Counted from the first letter of the stretch, positions 28,582 to 40,104 are shown. The stretch: DNA of 64,000 nt from Homarus americanus (GCF_018991925.1 NW_024724309.1:201501-265500); one strand, 5' to 3'. The notes: a model not told the origin generated them from the sequence alone. Numbers and translations are program-made.

Positions 28582-28645
28582 AGCTAACCTAAGCTAACCT
28601 AACCTAAGCTAACCTAACCTAAGCTAACCTAACTTAACCTAACCG
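28582..28645. repeat. CCTAA/AGCTAACC pentamer block
   Basis: Degenerate telomere-type pentamers with regular AAGCTAACC variants. Confidence 0.9.
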
Positions 28646-28829
28646 CAGTAACAACCATAGTCTTAAGGGAATATTGAACCATACAAGGGAAGGAAGTACA
28701 ACATAAGTGTAGCATCATTTTATTCTTCTCTGACTCACATAAACTATACAAATATAATTATATACAATCAATGTACAATAATACACATATATATATACAC
28801 ATACAGGAGCAAACACCCTTTCCATTATA

Positions 28830-28900
28830 CGCCGCTCTGGGCCCTCAAGGTTGTTAGTCAGGCCCAGGGTTCGAATCTTGGTACCGAGAGGTGGATTTAC
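28830..28900 (+). mobile_element. Possible tRNA-derived SINE remnant (B box)
   Basis: Contains a perfect B-box core GGTTCGAATC (28868-28877) in the context CAGGCCCAGGGTTCGAATCT. No convincing A box lies 40-50 bp upstream and no acceptor stem forms, so it is not an intact tRNA gene. Confidence 0.35.
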
Positions 28901-28969
28901 CTGTGTACATTATTGTTGTTTGTACCTGTGAGACAACATGCTTACCGGACGATCCAGATCAGTCTTACA

Positions 28970-29034
28970 AAATTTATGTTGGATTGGACAAAATTTATGT
29001 TGGATTGGACAAAATTTATGTTGGATTGGACAAA
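28970..29034. repeat. 20-bp direct repeat, three copies
   Basis: Three identical or nearly identical units of AAAATTTATGTTGGATTGGA plus C in tandem. Confidence 0.9.
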
Positions 29035-29059
29035 AAGACGTATACTGTACTTCATCTTT

Positions 29060-31366
29060 GGTTTGATATAGCTACCCTGACCTAACCACAGATAACATAA
29101 TGGTGTACTGGACTAGTTTGGTTAGGTTCAAGATAACATTACTTCCTTTAGTACATAAAAGAAGTACATTTCCCCCATGGTAGTTTCATTTTAGGGGTGA
29201 CTGATGCAATATTTTTTTTTTTAGTATTGTAACATTTAAAAATAATTATAAACAAAAATATATTGAACACCATTTACATCAACATATGATAATAATACCA
29301 GCGGCAGTGTTGGTATTAGAGGGTTAACTAGATGCTAAATGTTGAGTGTATGTATGTTTGTAATATCAAAATATTGAGTTACAAGTTTATTCACAACGAA
29401 CATCAACTAAAAAAAAAAAGACACCACTGCAAATAAAAATTAATAATCCAATCAAGTTTCACGAATAATAATAATAATAATAATAATAATGACAATAATA
29501 ATAAAAATAAAAATAATGACTATAATAATAATAATAATAATAATTCTAGTATATACATGGGCCTTTGCACCAGTTTGTTCCTAACGTAGGATACAAACAT
29601 CGTACCAGAAATATCACAACAATATCCTGCAACACACAGGAAGGAGAATACAAAAACTCACTTATCAACCCTAGGAAGCTTGTCTTTAACACATCAAAAG
29701 AACATTAACGGTGAGGGAAAAATAGCGACATTGTTCCTTCTACCATAGCTAAGAGGTCTGTCACCCCGAGCTGTTTAGTGACGAGAATAAACCTTAACTG
29801 CACTACCGTCAAGGGATAGAGGGTCGCTGTTTTTCACTCTTTCTCTGTGTTAAATAGCAGAAAGAGGAGGAGGGCACGAGGGACACGATATGGGAGGGGG
29901 AAGTGTTAGCCAAGAAGCTGCACTGTACAAATGTGACCAGAACTTACAACATACAAAAGCTAAATGACTAGTGAACAGTTTCGAGAGATGTAATAATGGT
30001 GAAGTACACAACCTGTTATGTATGTATGTATGTAGTGTACGTCTAATATTACATTTCTAAGTGTACGTGAAAATACAAAATTATGACTATGAACACACAT
30101 GGTTGAGTGGCAATGCTCTCGCTGGAAGGTTTAAAAAGAGAGGACTTTTCAAAACTATTTTGTCAATTTTTTTTTATACTTAATTTTATTCCGGAATCAT
30201 TGACATATATTTCCGAGTTAAAGTTTGAGAGTTCTTAGTAATATTTTCTGTGTATATATCAAAAAGTAATCTTCCCTTCTGCCCACCACTGATAAATTCT
30301 ACTCCTATTAAAAAAAAAAGTAACATTTATCTTATATGTAAAAGTTTTCGTGTAAATTCATTCTTAAATCAACACCAAGTTATTCCCCAACAACACAAAT
30401 ATAAAAGTAAGTCTTAGTATTGTTGTTCACCTGACGTCACCATTGTTTGTATGTGATATAAACGGGCGGCTGCCTGTCTTGGTATTTCCTCGTCGATTAA
30501 ACAAAATATTCCAATAAACTTTTGCAGTACACATACAAAAAAAATTAGGAACTTAGTATCAGAGTTTGTAATTTTTTCATTAATATTGACTTTTATATTA
30601 AAAAAAACTAATGCAAAACACGAGATCCTATCATTTAATTAAAATATTATCAATAATTTAAGTGGTTGAAATTTACAGGTGATGGTAACGGGAGACACCA
30701 AGTACCGCTGTCGCTGCCTCTGAGCTGAACGTCCTCTTGGCTGGCTGGTGCTGTGGGTTCCCGGGGGAGTGAGAGCATGACGTTTTCTACCAGCCTTGTG
30801 TTCCGTTTCGTTATGGTGTGAATTTTACTGTTTTTTGGCCATTAGTCAGAGAATTTAAAGAGTTTGAGCATTTTGTTATACAGTGTTTGTTGGGGGGGAT
30901 TTTTGACGAATTTTCTATACAGTTAGAGAGTAAATCTATTTATCCTGGTTTCTCTTATTCTGTATCGCTAAACTTACTGTCCAACTGATGTCTTGATTCA
31001 GGTTCTTTAAGTTTCATAACAATTGCACTTTTTCACTTTAAGTCTGTTCTTTGCCCTTTCTTGACTTTTAAAATTTATCACAATTCAATTTCCATTTTTT
31101 CTACGTGCATATCTGGTTTTTTACGTATACCTGTAAGAACACCTGAAGAACTTGTCAATAATTAGCATGACACGACATTAATGACTTGTTTCAACACTGT
31201 GAATGGGATCGTGTATTTTTTTTCTGTTTAAAGGTTTCAATCCCATAAATATGGATATCACGTCTGTGTTATACTGTATTACGAACTTGAGTTTTTCCTG
31301 ATTCTTTTAATTCCACCTTTCTTTACCTATCAGCTGCGTCACATATAAACACAACCATGGTCCGTT
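29060..31366. other. AT-rich interval between converging genes
   Basis: No gene is assigned. Holds an (AAT)n array (29467-29544) and AT-rich unique sequence. Part of 30600-31366 is probably the 3' UTR of the - strand Ryk gene. At 30678 an AG is followed on the + strand by 14 open codons (VMVTGDTKYRCRCL, then stop), too short to call. Confidence 0.5.
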
Positions 31367-31585
31367 TTACTTCTCTCTCTTCTTAACTTCCAGAATATTA
31401 TCTTTACTCTTCTTCTTCCCATCTTCATTCCTTCCTTCTCTCTTCTTGCCTTCTTCACCTTTTCCATCCCTCTTCTTCCCATCTTCATTCTTCGCATCCT
31501 TCTTCTTCGTCTTGGACTTCTTAGCACCAGTGGAGTTAGCTGACGCACCTCCTCCTCCTCCACCACCACCACCGGCCTCCATGTA
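31367..31585 (-). other. In-frame Lys-rich extension after the Ryk stop codon
   Basis: Directly after the TGA of the Ryk frame, the same frame stays open for 72 codons and stops at 31367-31369. It encodes Tyr-Met-Glu-Ala, nine glycines, then a strongly basic Lys/Gly/Glu repeat (KKSKTKKKDAKNEDGKKRDG and similar) ending VKKREK. It could be a stop-codon read-through tail, a separate small ORF or chance. The region is purine-rich on the coding strand, which suppresses stops. Confidence 0.3.
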
Positions 31586-34500
31586 TCAGATAAAACTGTT
31601 GAGCTGTTGATGGAAGGCGGCGAGGTAGTCAAGGATAAGCTTAGCGTGTGGTCGGTCGTGAGGATGGATGGCCCAGCAGAACGCCATCACTTTATACAGG
31701 TCGTCGGGGCAATTCAAGGGCTGAGCCAGTCTGTAGCCGTCCCTCAAGTACTCCCCCATCTCACACGCCGCCACCTCCACGTAGGGCTGCTGCGCTAAGG
31801 TCGTTAACTCCCACAGGAGGACGCCGTAGGACCACTGCAAGAAGGAGAAATGGTAGTGAAGTTAAGTACTACAAGGGAAGTGGATGGTAGTGTCGTATGT
31901 GTGTGTGTGTTACGTATGTGTGTGTGTTACGTATGTGTGTGTGTTACGTATGTGTGTATGTATTATTTACCCGGTGATACATAATCCTCCTTGACTTACA
32001 ACAAGAGATGCTACTCTGTTTTTCCTCCCCAGAAAATAGTGTTCGTGTCACTTCATCACCTTCTGGTAATGTCCCAACCCTGACCACAAGTACCGAAGCC
32101 AGACTTGACTTATTGGGCCTCCCTGCTACATATTGTCATCAAACCCTCACTCTCTGAACACTCTTACCAGACCCTCTTCCCACACTCACAATGTTACCAA
32201 ACCCTCTTCCCACACTCACAATGTTACCAGACCCTCTTCCCACACTCACAATGTTACCAGACCCTCTTCTCACACTCACAATGTTACCAGACCCTCTTCT
32301 CACACTCACAATGTTACCAGACTCTCTTCCCACACTCACAATGTTACCAGACCCTCCTCTCTGACCCACTAGACTCACCACGTCACTGGCGGTGGACACA
32401 ACTCTGTCGGTGATCGCCTCGTAAGACAACCACTTGATGGGTCTGGCCAACTCGGCTCCGACAGACTCATAATCTGTCGGGAAGAGGTCTCGGGAAAGCG
32501 CTGCGTCCGTAATGCGTAGCTGCAGCTTCTCGCTCACCCTGTCGGGAGGAGAGAGGAGGGAATAAGACCAGAACATAATAATTTAGAGGAATATAAAATT
32601 TACTTACGATTTGGGGAATTAACACTTAATGACCCTATCTCATTATTATTACGTTGTATTTTGTGGTTAATTTACAGAATCCTGGATCAAATTAGGTAAA
32701 GAAAAGAAAATAGTTCAATGAAGGGTTGAGAGGTAAATAACTAGGGTTTGTCGATTAATTCTATATTACGGGGCATATTATACAACATTTATAGGGTTTT
32801 AGGGGTATAATTAGAGTCTGGGATAAATTAGATTATTGTTTTGAGTAAATTATAGGAATATGTCATGAAGAAGAAGAAACAACAGTAAGGACCAACATAA
32901 CACAAGACCATCAGTTTACTCACACACAGTTCCTGGCAGCGAGGTCACCGTGCAGGACGTTAGCGGTGTGGAGGAAGGAGAGACCGTGGGCTGCCTGTAC
33001 CGCCAGTTCCACCAACTCTGCCGCCCTCAGGTGCCCGCCTCGGTGTTCTTGCAGGTACCTGGCGAAGGGAGGAACCAACCCGAGTAAGGACATGAGTTTG
33101 TGATGCGTCTTTAGCCTGTAGGTTGTGTGTTAGATTAAGTAAGGTTAGGTTAAGTTAATTTAGGTGAAGATGGAAGGTTAGGTTTGGTTGCAAGATTAGG
33201 TTTGTTAGGTTAGGTTGCAAGGTTAGGCTAGATTAGGTTAGGTTAAGTTGAGCTTGGTTAGATTAGGTTAAATTGAGCTAGGTAACATTAGGTTAAATTA
33301 CATTACCATTGTTTAATGCCATCTTCCTTATCGTTATATAACTATAAAATGCTAGACTTTATTTTTCTAGTGTTATTTAATATTGTTTCAAAATACTGGT
33401 ATTCTTGTTTGTAATTTTTCATATATATATATAATTTTTGAGGTGGGAGGGGCTTATTTTCAGTGATATAAGTTTTACGTAAATTTACAGTAAATAATTT
33501 TTTCGGGTCAGTTTTGTGGGTTAATTATGCACCAGACGATTAAATTACCAGTTTGTTACGAGAGAAAGACATTACATTAATAAACACAGTAATTAAATAC
33601 TCGCTAGTCACTTGTTTTTTAATACTACTGTTGGTAGTCCTTCTACCACTTTCTCTACTATTACTGCAGGTCACATGGGCCCCAGTCCTAATAGGCCCCA
33701 AGTTAGAACTAGGATTATCCCCTTCTTCCCCTATCGAATTAGGACTACTACTACTGCTTTTTTATTAATGTGGCCTCCATAGCTGAGTTAGTTAAGCCGC
33801 AGATCTATGCCCAGTGACTATTGCCTCATAATTAATATCTGCGACTATTACTACTTCAACTACTACCATCACCACTACTACTAAAGTGTTCCCCAAATAC
33901 TCACTGTTTAAGATTGTGGTACCCATGGAAGGGGTAGATGAGGAACGGTGAGGAGTTATCAGCGAAGGATATGCCGACCATGGTGAGGACATTCCTGTGA
34001 TAGAGATTGAAGAGGTGAGTTCCTTCCCGGTAGAGGGCGACCACTTCATCGTGTGGGGCGCCCTCCGTCACCGTCTTGATAAGCACCTGTTGGTCTTGTT
34101 CCGGCCGGTCACGCTGGATCCATCCACGGAACACCCGCCCGAAGGAGCCCTCGTGAGCTACGGCGGTAAGACGCACCCGCTGACGCTCCACCTGCCGAAG
34201 ACGCAGAAGTAGGTGGTGAAGGAGATGAGGTATGAAGTAGTGAAGGTTGAGTGGGATGTTATGATGATGTAGAAGGGAAGTGAGATAAATGAGGACTTAA
34301 CCATCGTCTTCAAGAGCCAAAACCTTCGTCCTTAGGGAATTAAATCATCATAATAATGCTAAGGAAATGCAACAGCGGATGATAGAATCCTTCCCACCAC
34401 CAAGTCTCGTGATGCAAAAAGTTTACATTTGAAAGTTGGGGATTTTTTTTATTTTGGGGGAGAAATCTTGAAAACTTTGCCCTATACAGCTTTCATGAAC

Positions 34501-36381
34501 TCCCTGTGAAAATATCTCCTCCCTGACTATCTCATAAATGTCATGAAGTTTACAAATGATGGCCAGGGAGAGAAACGAGAGAATTTTAACAAGACAGATC
34601 GACTTAATTTTAACCCTGAGGCAAGAGTTGGATTCCTTATAAGTAATGTGTAACTTCAAGAGGTAAAAAAATCTAAATGAAATTGTATTCTTTTGCTAAT
34701 TTGTTTAGGTAATTATTCTCGTTTCATATTGTAATCTCTTCGTAAAGTTAAGAGTGCCAGGGAGGGAGGAAGGAGGAGGGAGGGGAGAGGGTGGGGAGAG
34801 GGGGGGGAGAGGAGGGGGAGGGGAGAGAGAGAGGAGGGGGAGAAGGGGAGGCGGAAGGGGGACAGAGCCACAAAGCCACCATAAATCTTATAATAACTTC
34901 TGAGTCTTCTTAAAACTCCGAGACTTTCCTGTGAGAGACAAAACACCTCACCTCCATTTGCCTAAACCTTTCTTGGAGCTCAGCGGCCGAGGGGTCGACA
35001 ATCACCTCCGAGCGACTGAGTGAACTTGACGACTGGCATGTGTCTCTGCTGCCGCTGTCTCTGCTTAAATCACACACCTCCCTGCTGCCGCTCTCTCTGC
35101 TACAGGGTGTGAGGGAGGCCGTTGTGGATACATGGTTGTGGGCGTGGGCGGGAGTCAGAGGCGTGAGGGGTGTGATGGGGGTAGTAAGCTTCCGAAGAGA
35201 GGCGTAGGAGTTGATGGTGACGGAGGATGGTAAGGTGTAGGTGTTGTTGTTAGGTGTGGCGGCCCTCAGTAGCGTCGAGTTGGTCATGGGTCGAGCCTTC
35301 ACTCCCAGGTCGTTAATGCTGCCAGATAAAGAGATAATTTAGTACTTGTTCTGGGCCAAAATGTAAGGTAGGGTGCACAATAAACTAGCCGCTAGATATA
35401 GAGTAAGTGATGGTGTGGCTCACTAATGGTTCCTCTGCCGTGTTTATTCAGCTCACTTGGTTATTTGTGTTTACATTCCAAACGGTAAACTCCGCCGCAG
35501 TTATGAACTTAACACAGATTAAACTTTCCCGGTGTTGTAAGCTAAAATTAACTCATCCTAACTCAGCCTAACCTAACGTAACCCAACCTAAACTAACGAA
35601 ACTTAACCTCATCTAAGCTAACCTAAATTAAATTAACCTAACTTAACCTAACTAAACCTAACCTAAGACCAGAGATGTTTACTGTGTTGTGAGAGTGTCG
35701 ACCTACCCGAGGATCCTGGGGTCTCTGTCCCTCTTGAGCCTCCTCCTCCTGATGTAGGCGACGATGATGATGATGGTGACGACGAGGGTGAGTCCCGCCA
35801 GGGCCGGCACCACGTAGTACACAACAGGCAGGGCGTCCCCTCTCTCACCCAGCGGGCCCAGGTGTGGCGCGTACATCTCAGCTGACTGACCTAGTGCACA
35901 GGTAAGGGGAGATCACTCATGTGTTATTCATTCTTTAACCATTTAGGGAGTTAGGTAGAATAAATCCCTAAGGGCTACTTTGCTCTCTAAAGGATTCATG
36001 TAACTATTTCTTATATCAATTAATACAAATACTGTATATACATTAGTTCTGACTGAAATATACACGGGCAGAATAAAAGGCCGGCGACTGACTGCTGGTG
36101 TAACAAGTTCTGTATGATGGTTTACCTTCAAAACAGATCTTGCGACGCTTGAAGTACAGGACGGTGGGAGGCTGTCGAGGTCTGGGTGACGTCACGTTGA
36201 TGTTGAAGATAACGTCCACCTCGGCGCTGGCCAGACCCGTGCAGGGCAAGTCCAGCCTGAAGGTGGCGGGCGCTGTGGGCACGGTGCCCGTCAGCGACAC
36301 GTTGACTGATGGCATGGCCAGCGGAGACGGCGATCCAACCACCTCTGTCTCGTTCATCCAGATAGCCATATTGTACAGCAC
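31586..36381 (-). CDS. Ryk: Ryk/Derailed Wnt receptor pseudokinase (partial, seven exons)
   Basis: Exons on the - strand: 36381-36126, 35890-35707, 35318-34952, 34191-33905, 33058-32924, 32538-32379 and 31834-31586. All junctions are GT-AG and in phase, giving 545 residues to a TGA stop. Residues 1-85 are the second half of the WIF (Wnt-binding) domain, ending LYFKRRKICFE with the tetrabasic KRRK typical of Ryk. The membrane helix is about 109-132, followed by RRRR. Residues 147-269 are a Ser/Thr-rich linker. The kinase-like domain (270-545) has HEGSFGRVFRG, the VLIK lysine (308), HGD (401-403) instead of HRD, DAA (421-423) instead of DFG, RDLFPTDY, WSYGVLLWEL and PYVEVAACEMGEYLRDGYRL. Ryk proteins are catalytically impaired Wnt co-receptors guiding axons and polarity. 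The C-terminus NSFI fits a class I PDZ ligand. The signal peptide and first WIF half were not found within the 27 kb upstream and probably lie outside the window. Confidence 0.95.
31900..31965. repeat. GTGTGTGTTACGTAT repeat in Ryk intron 6
   Basis: Three to four units of GTGTGTTACGTATGTGTGT in the intron between the last two exons. Confidence 0.85.
32155..32365. repeat. 30-bp minisatellite in the last Ryk intron
   Basis: Seven nearly identical 30-bp units containing CACACTCACAATGTTACCAG and ACCCTCTTCC. It ends 14 bp before the splice donor of the penultimate exon (32379), so copy-number change would alter intron length very near the exon. The multiple-of-3 length keeps repeat frames open. 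Confidence 0.95.
33130..33300. repeat. Degenerate GGTTA block in a Ryk intron
   Basis: TTAGGTTAAGTT, GGTTAGGTTTGG and TTAGATTAGG words form a decayed telomere-type pentamer block. Confidence 0.8.
33775..33830 (+). mobile_element. tRNA-like SINE head (A box only)
   Basis: GGCCTCCATAGCTGAGTTAG followed by TTAAGCCGC resembles the 5' arm of a tRNA, with A box TAGCTGAGTTAG. No B box follows at the expected distance. It lies in the Ryk intron between 33058 and 33905. Confidence 0.35.
34750..34865. repeat. Polypurine tract in a Ryk intron
   Basis: G/A-rich run (GGGAGGAAGGAGGAGGGAGG and similar) in the intron between 34191 and 34952. Confidence 0.85.
35555..35668. repeat. Degenerate CCTAA block in a Ryk intron
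   Basis: Diverged CCTAA pentamers with AACTAACG, AATTAACC and AACTTAACC variants, ending about 40 bp from the membrane-exon donor at 35707. Confidence 0.85.
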
Positions 36382-36591
36382 CTGCACGGGGGAGGAGGAG
36401 GAGACGCGGTTGGTCATCACAGAGGAAACTGATGGACACCAGTGTTACATAAGGTACGCAAATTAAGTACTATTTACAGGAGCCAAGATGACAAAGGAAA
36501 AAATATACATATCAAAGGTAATTAAAGGTGTGTTTATATGTGTAACACCAACGAGAAATAAAGTCAGGTGAAAAGTGGGATTTTATAAAGC

Positions 36592-36593
36592 AG

Positions 36594-36627
<34 letters not shown>

Positions 36628-36636
36628 ACACACACA

Positions 36637-36685
<49 letters not shown>
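36592..36685. repeat. (CA)n microsatellite
   Basis: CA run with three CAGA interruptions, about 210 bp upstream (on the Ryk strand) of the first exon found. Confidence 0.95.
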
Positions 36686-36687
<2 letters not shown>

Positions 36688-37059
36688 GCATCTGCTCAGC
36701 AGCAGCCACGTCAACTGTTATGTTGGCCCATACCAACTCCTCCCTGAACCTCCTCCCACCGGAATAACAAGTTCTCGCCAGAAGTTACTATTTCATTTGG
36801 GAAAGGAATGGAACCAGTGTTGAATAGTGGTGAACAGTGCTTAAGTCAGTGAAAAACAACTCGGCAGTTGAGTCTGAGCCAAGCTAACCTTCACACAGTG
36901 AGGCCGAGGTACCCAGTGATAATTCCCCTGAGACTCCACGATAGGGAGGCCTGGGACCACACCTCACCCACTTGAGTGAAGTCCTGTGACAACAGATCAC
37001 GTGGTCTCCCATGATGCACGACACCACGTAATGAATGAGTTGCTACAGAATCATGTGAA

Positions 37060-37835
37060 GTCTCTCACACCATCTGTGAGGGAATTACTACACCACTGAT
37101 GCCCTCGCATCCATCTGTAGAGGAATTACTACACCACGTGATGCCTCATACCATCACTGAGGGAATTACTACACCACATGATGCCCCTCATAAACCCATC
37201 TGTGAGGAACATACCACATCAGCCCTCATACACCATCTGTGAGGGAATTACTATTAGTCTCACATCAGGCCCTCATAACACCATCTGTAGGAATTACTAC
37301 ACCAGTGATGCCCTCATAACACCATCTGTGAGGGAATTACTACACCACATGAGGCCCCCATACACCATCTGTGAGATGCCCCTCATAACACCATCTGTGA
37401 GGGAAGTACTACGCCATGTGATGCCCCTCATAACACCATCTGTGAGGGATTTACTACACCACATCAGGCCCCTCATACACCATCTGTGAGGGAATTACTA
37501 CACCACATCAGGCCCCTCATAACACCATCTGTGAGGGAATTACTACACCACATCAGGCCCCTCATAACACCATCTGTGAGGGAATTACTACACCACATCA
37601 GGCCCCTCATAACACCATCTGTGAGGGAAATACTACACCACATCAGGCCCCTCAACACCATCTGTGAGGGAATTACTACATCATCAGGCCCCTCATACAC
37701 CATCTGTGAGGGAACTACTACATCATCAAGCCCCTCGTAACACCATCTGTGAGGGAGCCCCTCATAACACCACCTGTGAGGGAACCAGTACTCCACGTGA
37801 TGCCCCTCATAACGCCATTTGTGAGGGAGTTACTA
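37060..37835. repeat. 45-bp minisatellite, about 17 copies
   Basis: Units built from GAGGGAATTACTACACCACA, TCAGGCCCCTCATAACACC and ATCTGT. Copies between 37440 and 37640 are nearly identical, whereas those at both ends are shortened and diverged, the usual pattern of a centrally homogenised array. Confidence 0.96.
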
Positions 37836-37859
37836 CACTACGTGTCTGCTGTTCAACAC

Positions 37860-38054
37860 CTCAGCTTACATGATCTACGTGTGTAAACATTAATCTGTAT
37901 GTTCACTGTATATGTTCCTTCACCTTTCTCTAATTAAGGCTTTTGTTAAACCACCAATGTATGTAATAAGTCATTTATGTCCAATGTATATTTTCAGCCT
38001 TCGGGCTGCAAACTTTTTCAATAAACCGTTAATTATTATTATTATTATTATTAT

Positions 38055-38063
<9 letters not shown>
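37860..38063 (+). mobile_element. LINE/SINE 3' end with UUCG hairpin and (ATT)n tail
   Basis: The sequence ends TTTTCAGCCTTCGGGCTGCA, a CAGCC/GGCTG stem closed by TTCG (37995-38008), followed by CAATAAACC and an (ATT)n tail (about 38033-38060). A compact 3' hairpin next to a simple-repeat tail is the expected recognition end of CR1/L2-like retroelements. No coding part remains upstream; the 45-bp minisatellite abuts it. Confidence 0.6.
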
Positions 38064-38124
<61 letters not shown>

Positions 38125-38163
38125 ACACACACACAGACAAACACACACACACACACACACACA
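38061..38163. repeat. (CA)n microsatellite
   Basis: CA run directly after the (ATT)n tail, with two CAGA and one CAAA interruption. Confidence 0.95.
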
Positions 38164-38369
38164 ATAGTCCTCAGGTGAGTAACAATTATTTGACAAGCGA
38201 CGGCCGTTTATGCAAAATACACCGACAACCGGATAATACACGGCCGATTAAAGATATGAAATTGCGTCAATCTGAGCAGGTTTTGGTGGGGAAGAGAGGC
38301 TGATGTTGTGTAGTGTGGCTGGCTGCAAGGCGGGTACCCGTTAGTGTGAGATACGAGTCGGATATAGGT

Positions 38370-38632
38370 GGACGATAATGTGGATAGTGGTGTGGTGGTA
38401 GTGTGGTGGTGGTGGTAGTGGTGATAGTGGTAGCGGTGGTGGTGATAGTGATGGTGGTGAGGGTGGTAATATTGGTGGTGTGGTAGTAGTGGTGATGGTG
38501 GTGGTGTGGTAGTGGTGGTGTGATAGTGATGATGATGATAGTGGTAGTGATACTAGATGTTGGAGAAGTAGTAGTGGTGGTGACAGTAGTAGTAGTGGTG
38601 ATAATAGTAGTAATACCATTTGATAGTGTTAC
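38370..38632. repeat. (GGT/AGT)n trinucleotide array
   Basis: Irregular GGTGGTAGTGGTGATAGTGG array. Thr/His/Leu frames across it are artefacts. Confidence 0.93.
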
Positions 38633-38809
38633 TAATCCTATTCTCGATCTTGTTATCATCATATAATAATTTGTATCTTCTTTCTCTCACGTTAATAAAT
38701 ATAAAAAAATAAAATAAAATATGAAAATTATAAAAACAAACAATTTAAGAACGAAACAGATTAAAGCGGTAAAAACTCTCAATAGAATTATCAAGAAAAA
38801 TTAAATAAT

Positions 38810-39689
38810 TCTTCCTCCTTCCCTCCCTCTCTCTCCCTCCCTCCTTCCTTCTCTCTCTCCGTCCCTCATCCCCCGTCACGCCCTCACTAACCCATTATCA
38901 CACTTTAAAACACTAAACCCACACACACACCTTATTTCCTTTTCTCTCTTGTTCCTCAATTTACCCTCATCATCCCCTGCTCTTTAATCTTCCCCCTTCC
39001 TCTTCTTTCTCTTACACTGTCCTCTTTCCTTTATTTTTATTCTGTTCTCCACCCTTCCCCTTATCTACCCCTTTCTTGCCCTTCCCTCTCCTCCCCTTTA
39101 CCCTCTAACTTCCTCCTCCTCTCCTATACCCTAACCCCCTCCTTCCTCCTCTCCCTCTCACCGCCTCCCTCCCCCCTCCCCCGAGGCGACGTGTGACTGA
39201 CAGCCGCGACTAACAGCCACTGTTGCATAATTAGCGTGTAATAACCAGACCTCCGCGTCATGCGTAAACTGCTCGTTAGGTCGTAAGGGTGAGGGAGGTG
39301 GTGGGGGAGGGAGGGATGAGGGAAGAGATAAGGGGTGGAGGAGAGGTAAGGAGGGAGGGGAGGGAGGGATGAGGGAAGAGATAAGGGGTGGAGAAGGCGG
39401 GGAAGGAGGGAGGAGGGGAGGGGAGGGAAAGGGAAGAAGGGAAGAGGGAAGGGCGGAGAGGAGGGAAGAGAGAGAGGAAGGTAAGAGGGGGAAGAGACGG
39501 ATGGAAGGTAATGGTAGAGGGGAGAAAAGGTAGTGCGTGGAGGGAGGTAAGACGGGAGGAAGGGGGAGGGAGGGGCGGATGGGAGGGGGGCTGAAGGGAG
39601 GAAAGGGAAGAAGGTAATGCGTGGAGGGAGGGAGAAGGGAAGGAGGATGAAGGAAAAAGGAGAAGATGGGAGCTTTGAAATTTTATGAT

Positions 39690-39720
<31 letters not shown>
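38810..39720. repeat. Polypyrimidine then polypurine tracts
   Basis: C/T-rich sequence (38810-39180) and, after about 110 bp of mixed sequence, G/A-rich sequence (39290-39660) ending in a GA microsatellite (39691-39728). On one strand the two tracts are roughly mirror complements in composition. Confidence 0.85.
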
Positions 39721-39727
<7 letters not shown>

Positions 39728-40104
39728 GATCAAACCTTGGTGTCGTGTATATAAAACCAACATCGCCTCTGACAGCTGAAGCCTGAGGAAGCGCTGGGGT
39801 GGGGTGGGGGGGTGGGGTGGGGGGGGCAGAGGTTGAAGGTGTGTCTGTACTCACCAATATTGGAAACCGATATATTCACTTTAGTGTTATGTGAAGGAGA
39901 AAAAAAATCCTTTATTTTTTACCAACTAATATATTTATTTTTAAGTCATCCTTGTCTCTTTTCATTTAATTTGTGTTTTATAGAATCAGAAGACATTATA
40001 CAGGTAAGATGTAGTTAATTAGTTCATACACCTTGTTTTACACCTGAGTAAGAGAAAAAGGATATTTTTTTCCATATTCATTCCGTAAAAACAAATAAAC
40101 TCAG

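Noticed and set aside
31339..31632. Overlapping Arg/Glu-rich frame on the - strand downstream of Ryk
   Set aside because: It is in a different frame from Ryk and arises from the same purine-rich sequence as the in-frame extension. Only the in-frame version is worth testing.
37060..37835. Regularly spaced repeats resembling a CRISPR array
   Set aside because: Copies are directly adjacent 45-bp tandem units without unique spacers, in a eukaryotic genome. It is a minisatellite.
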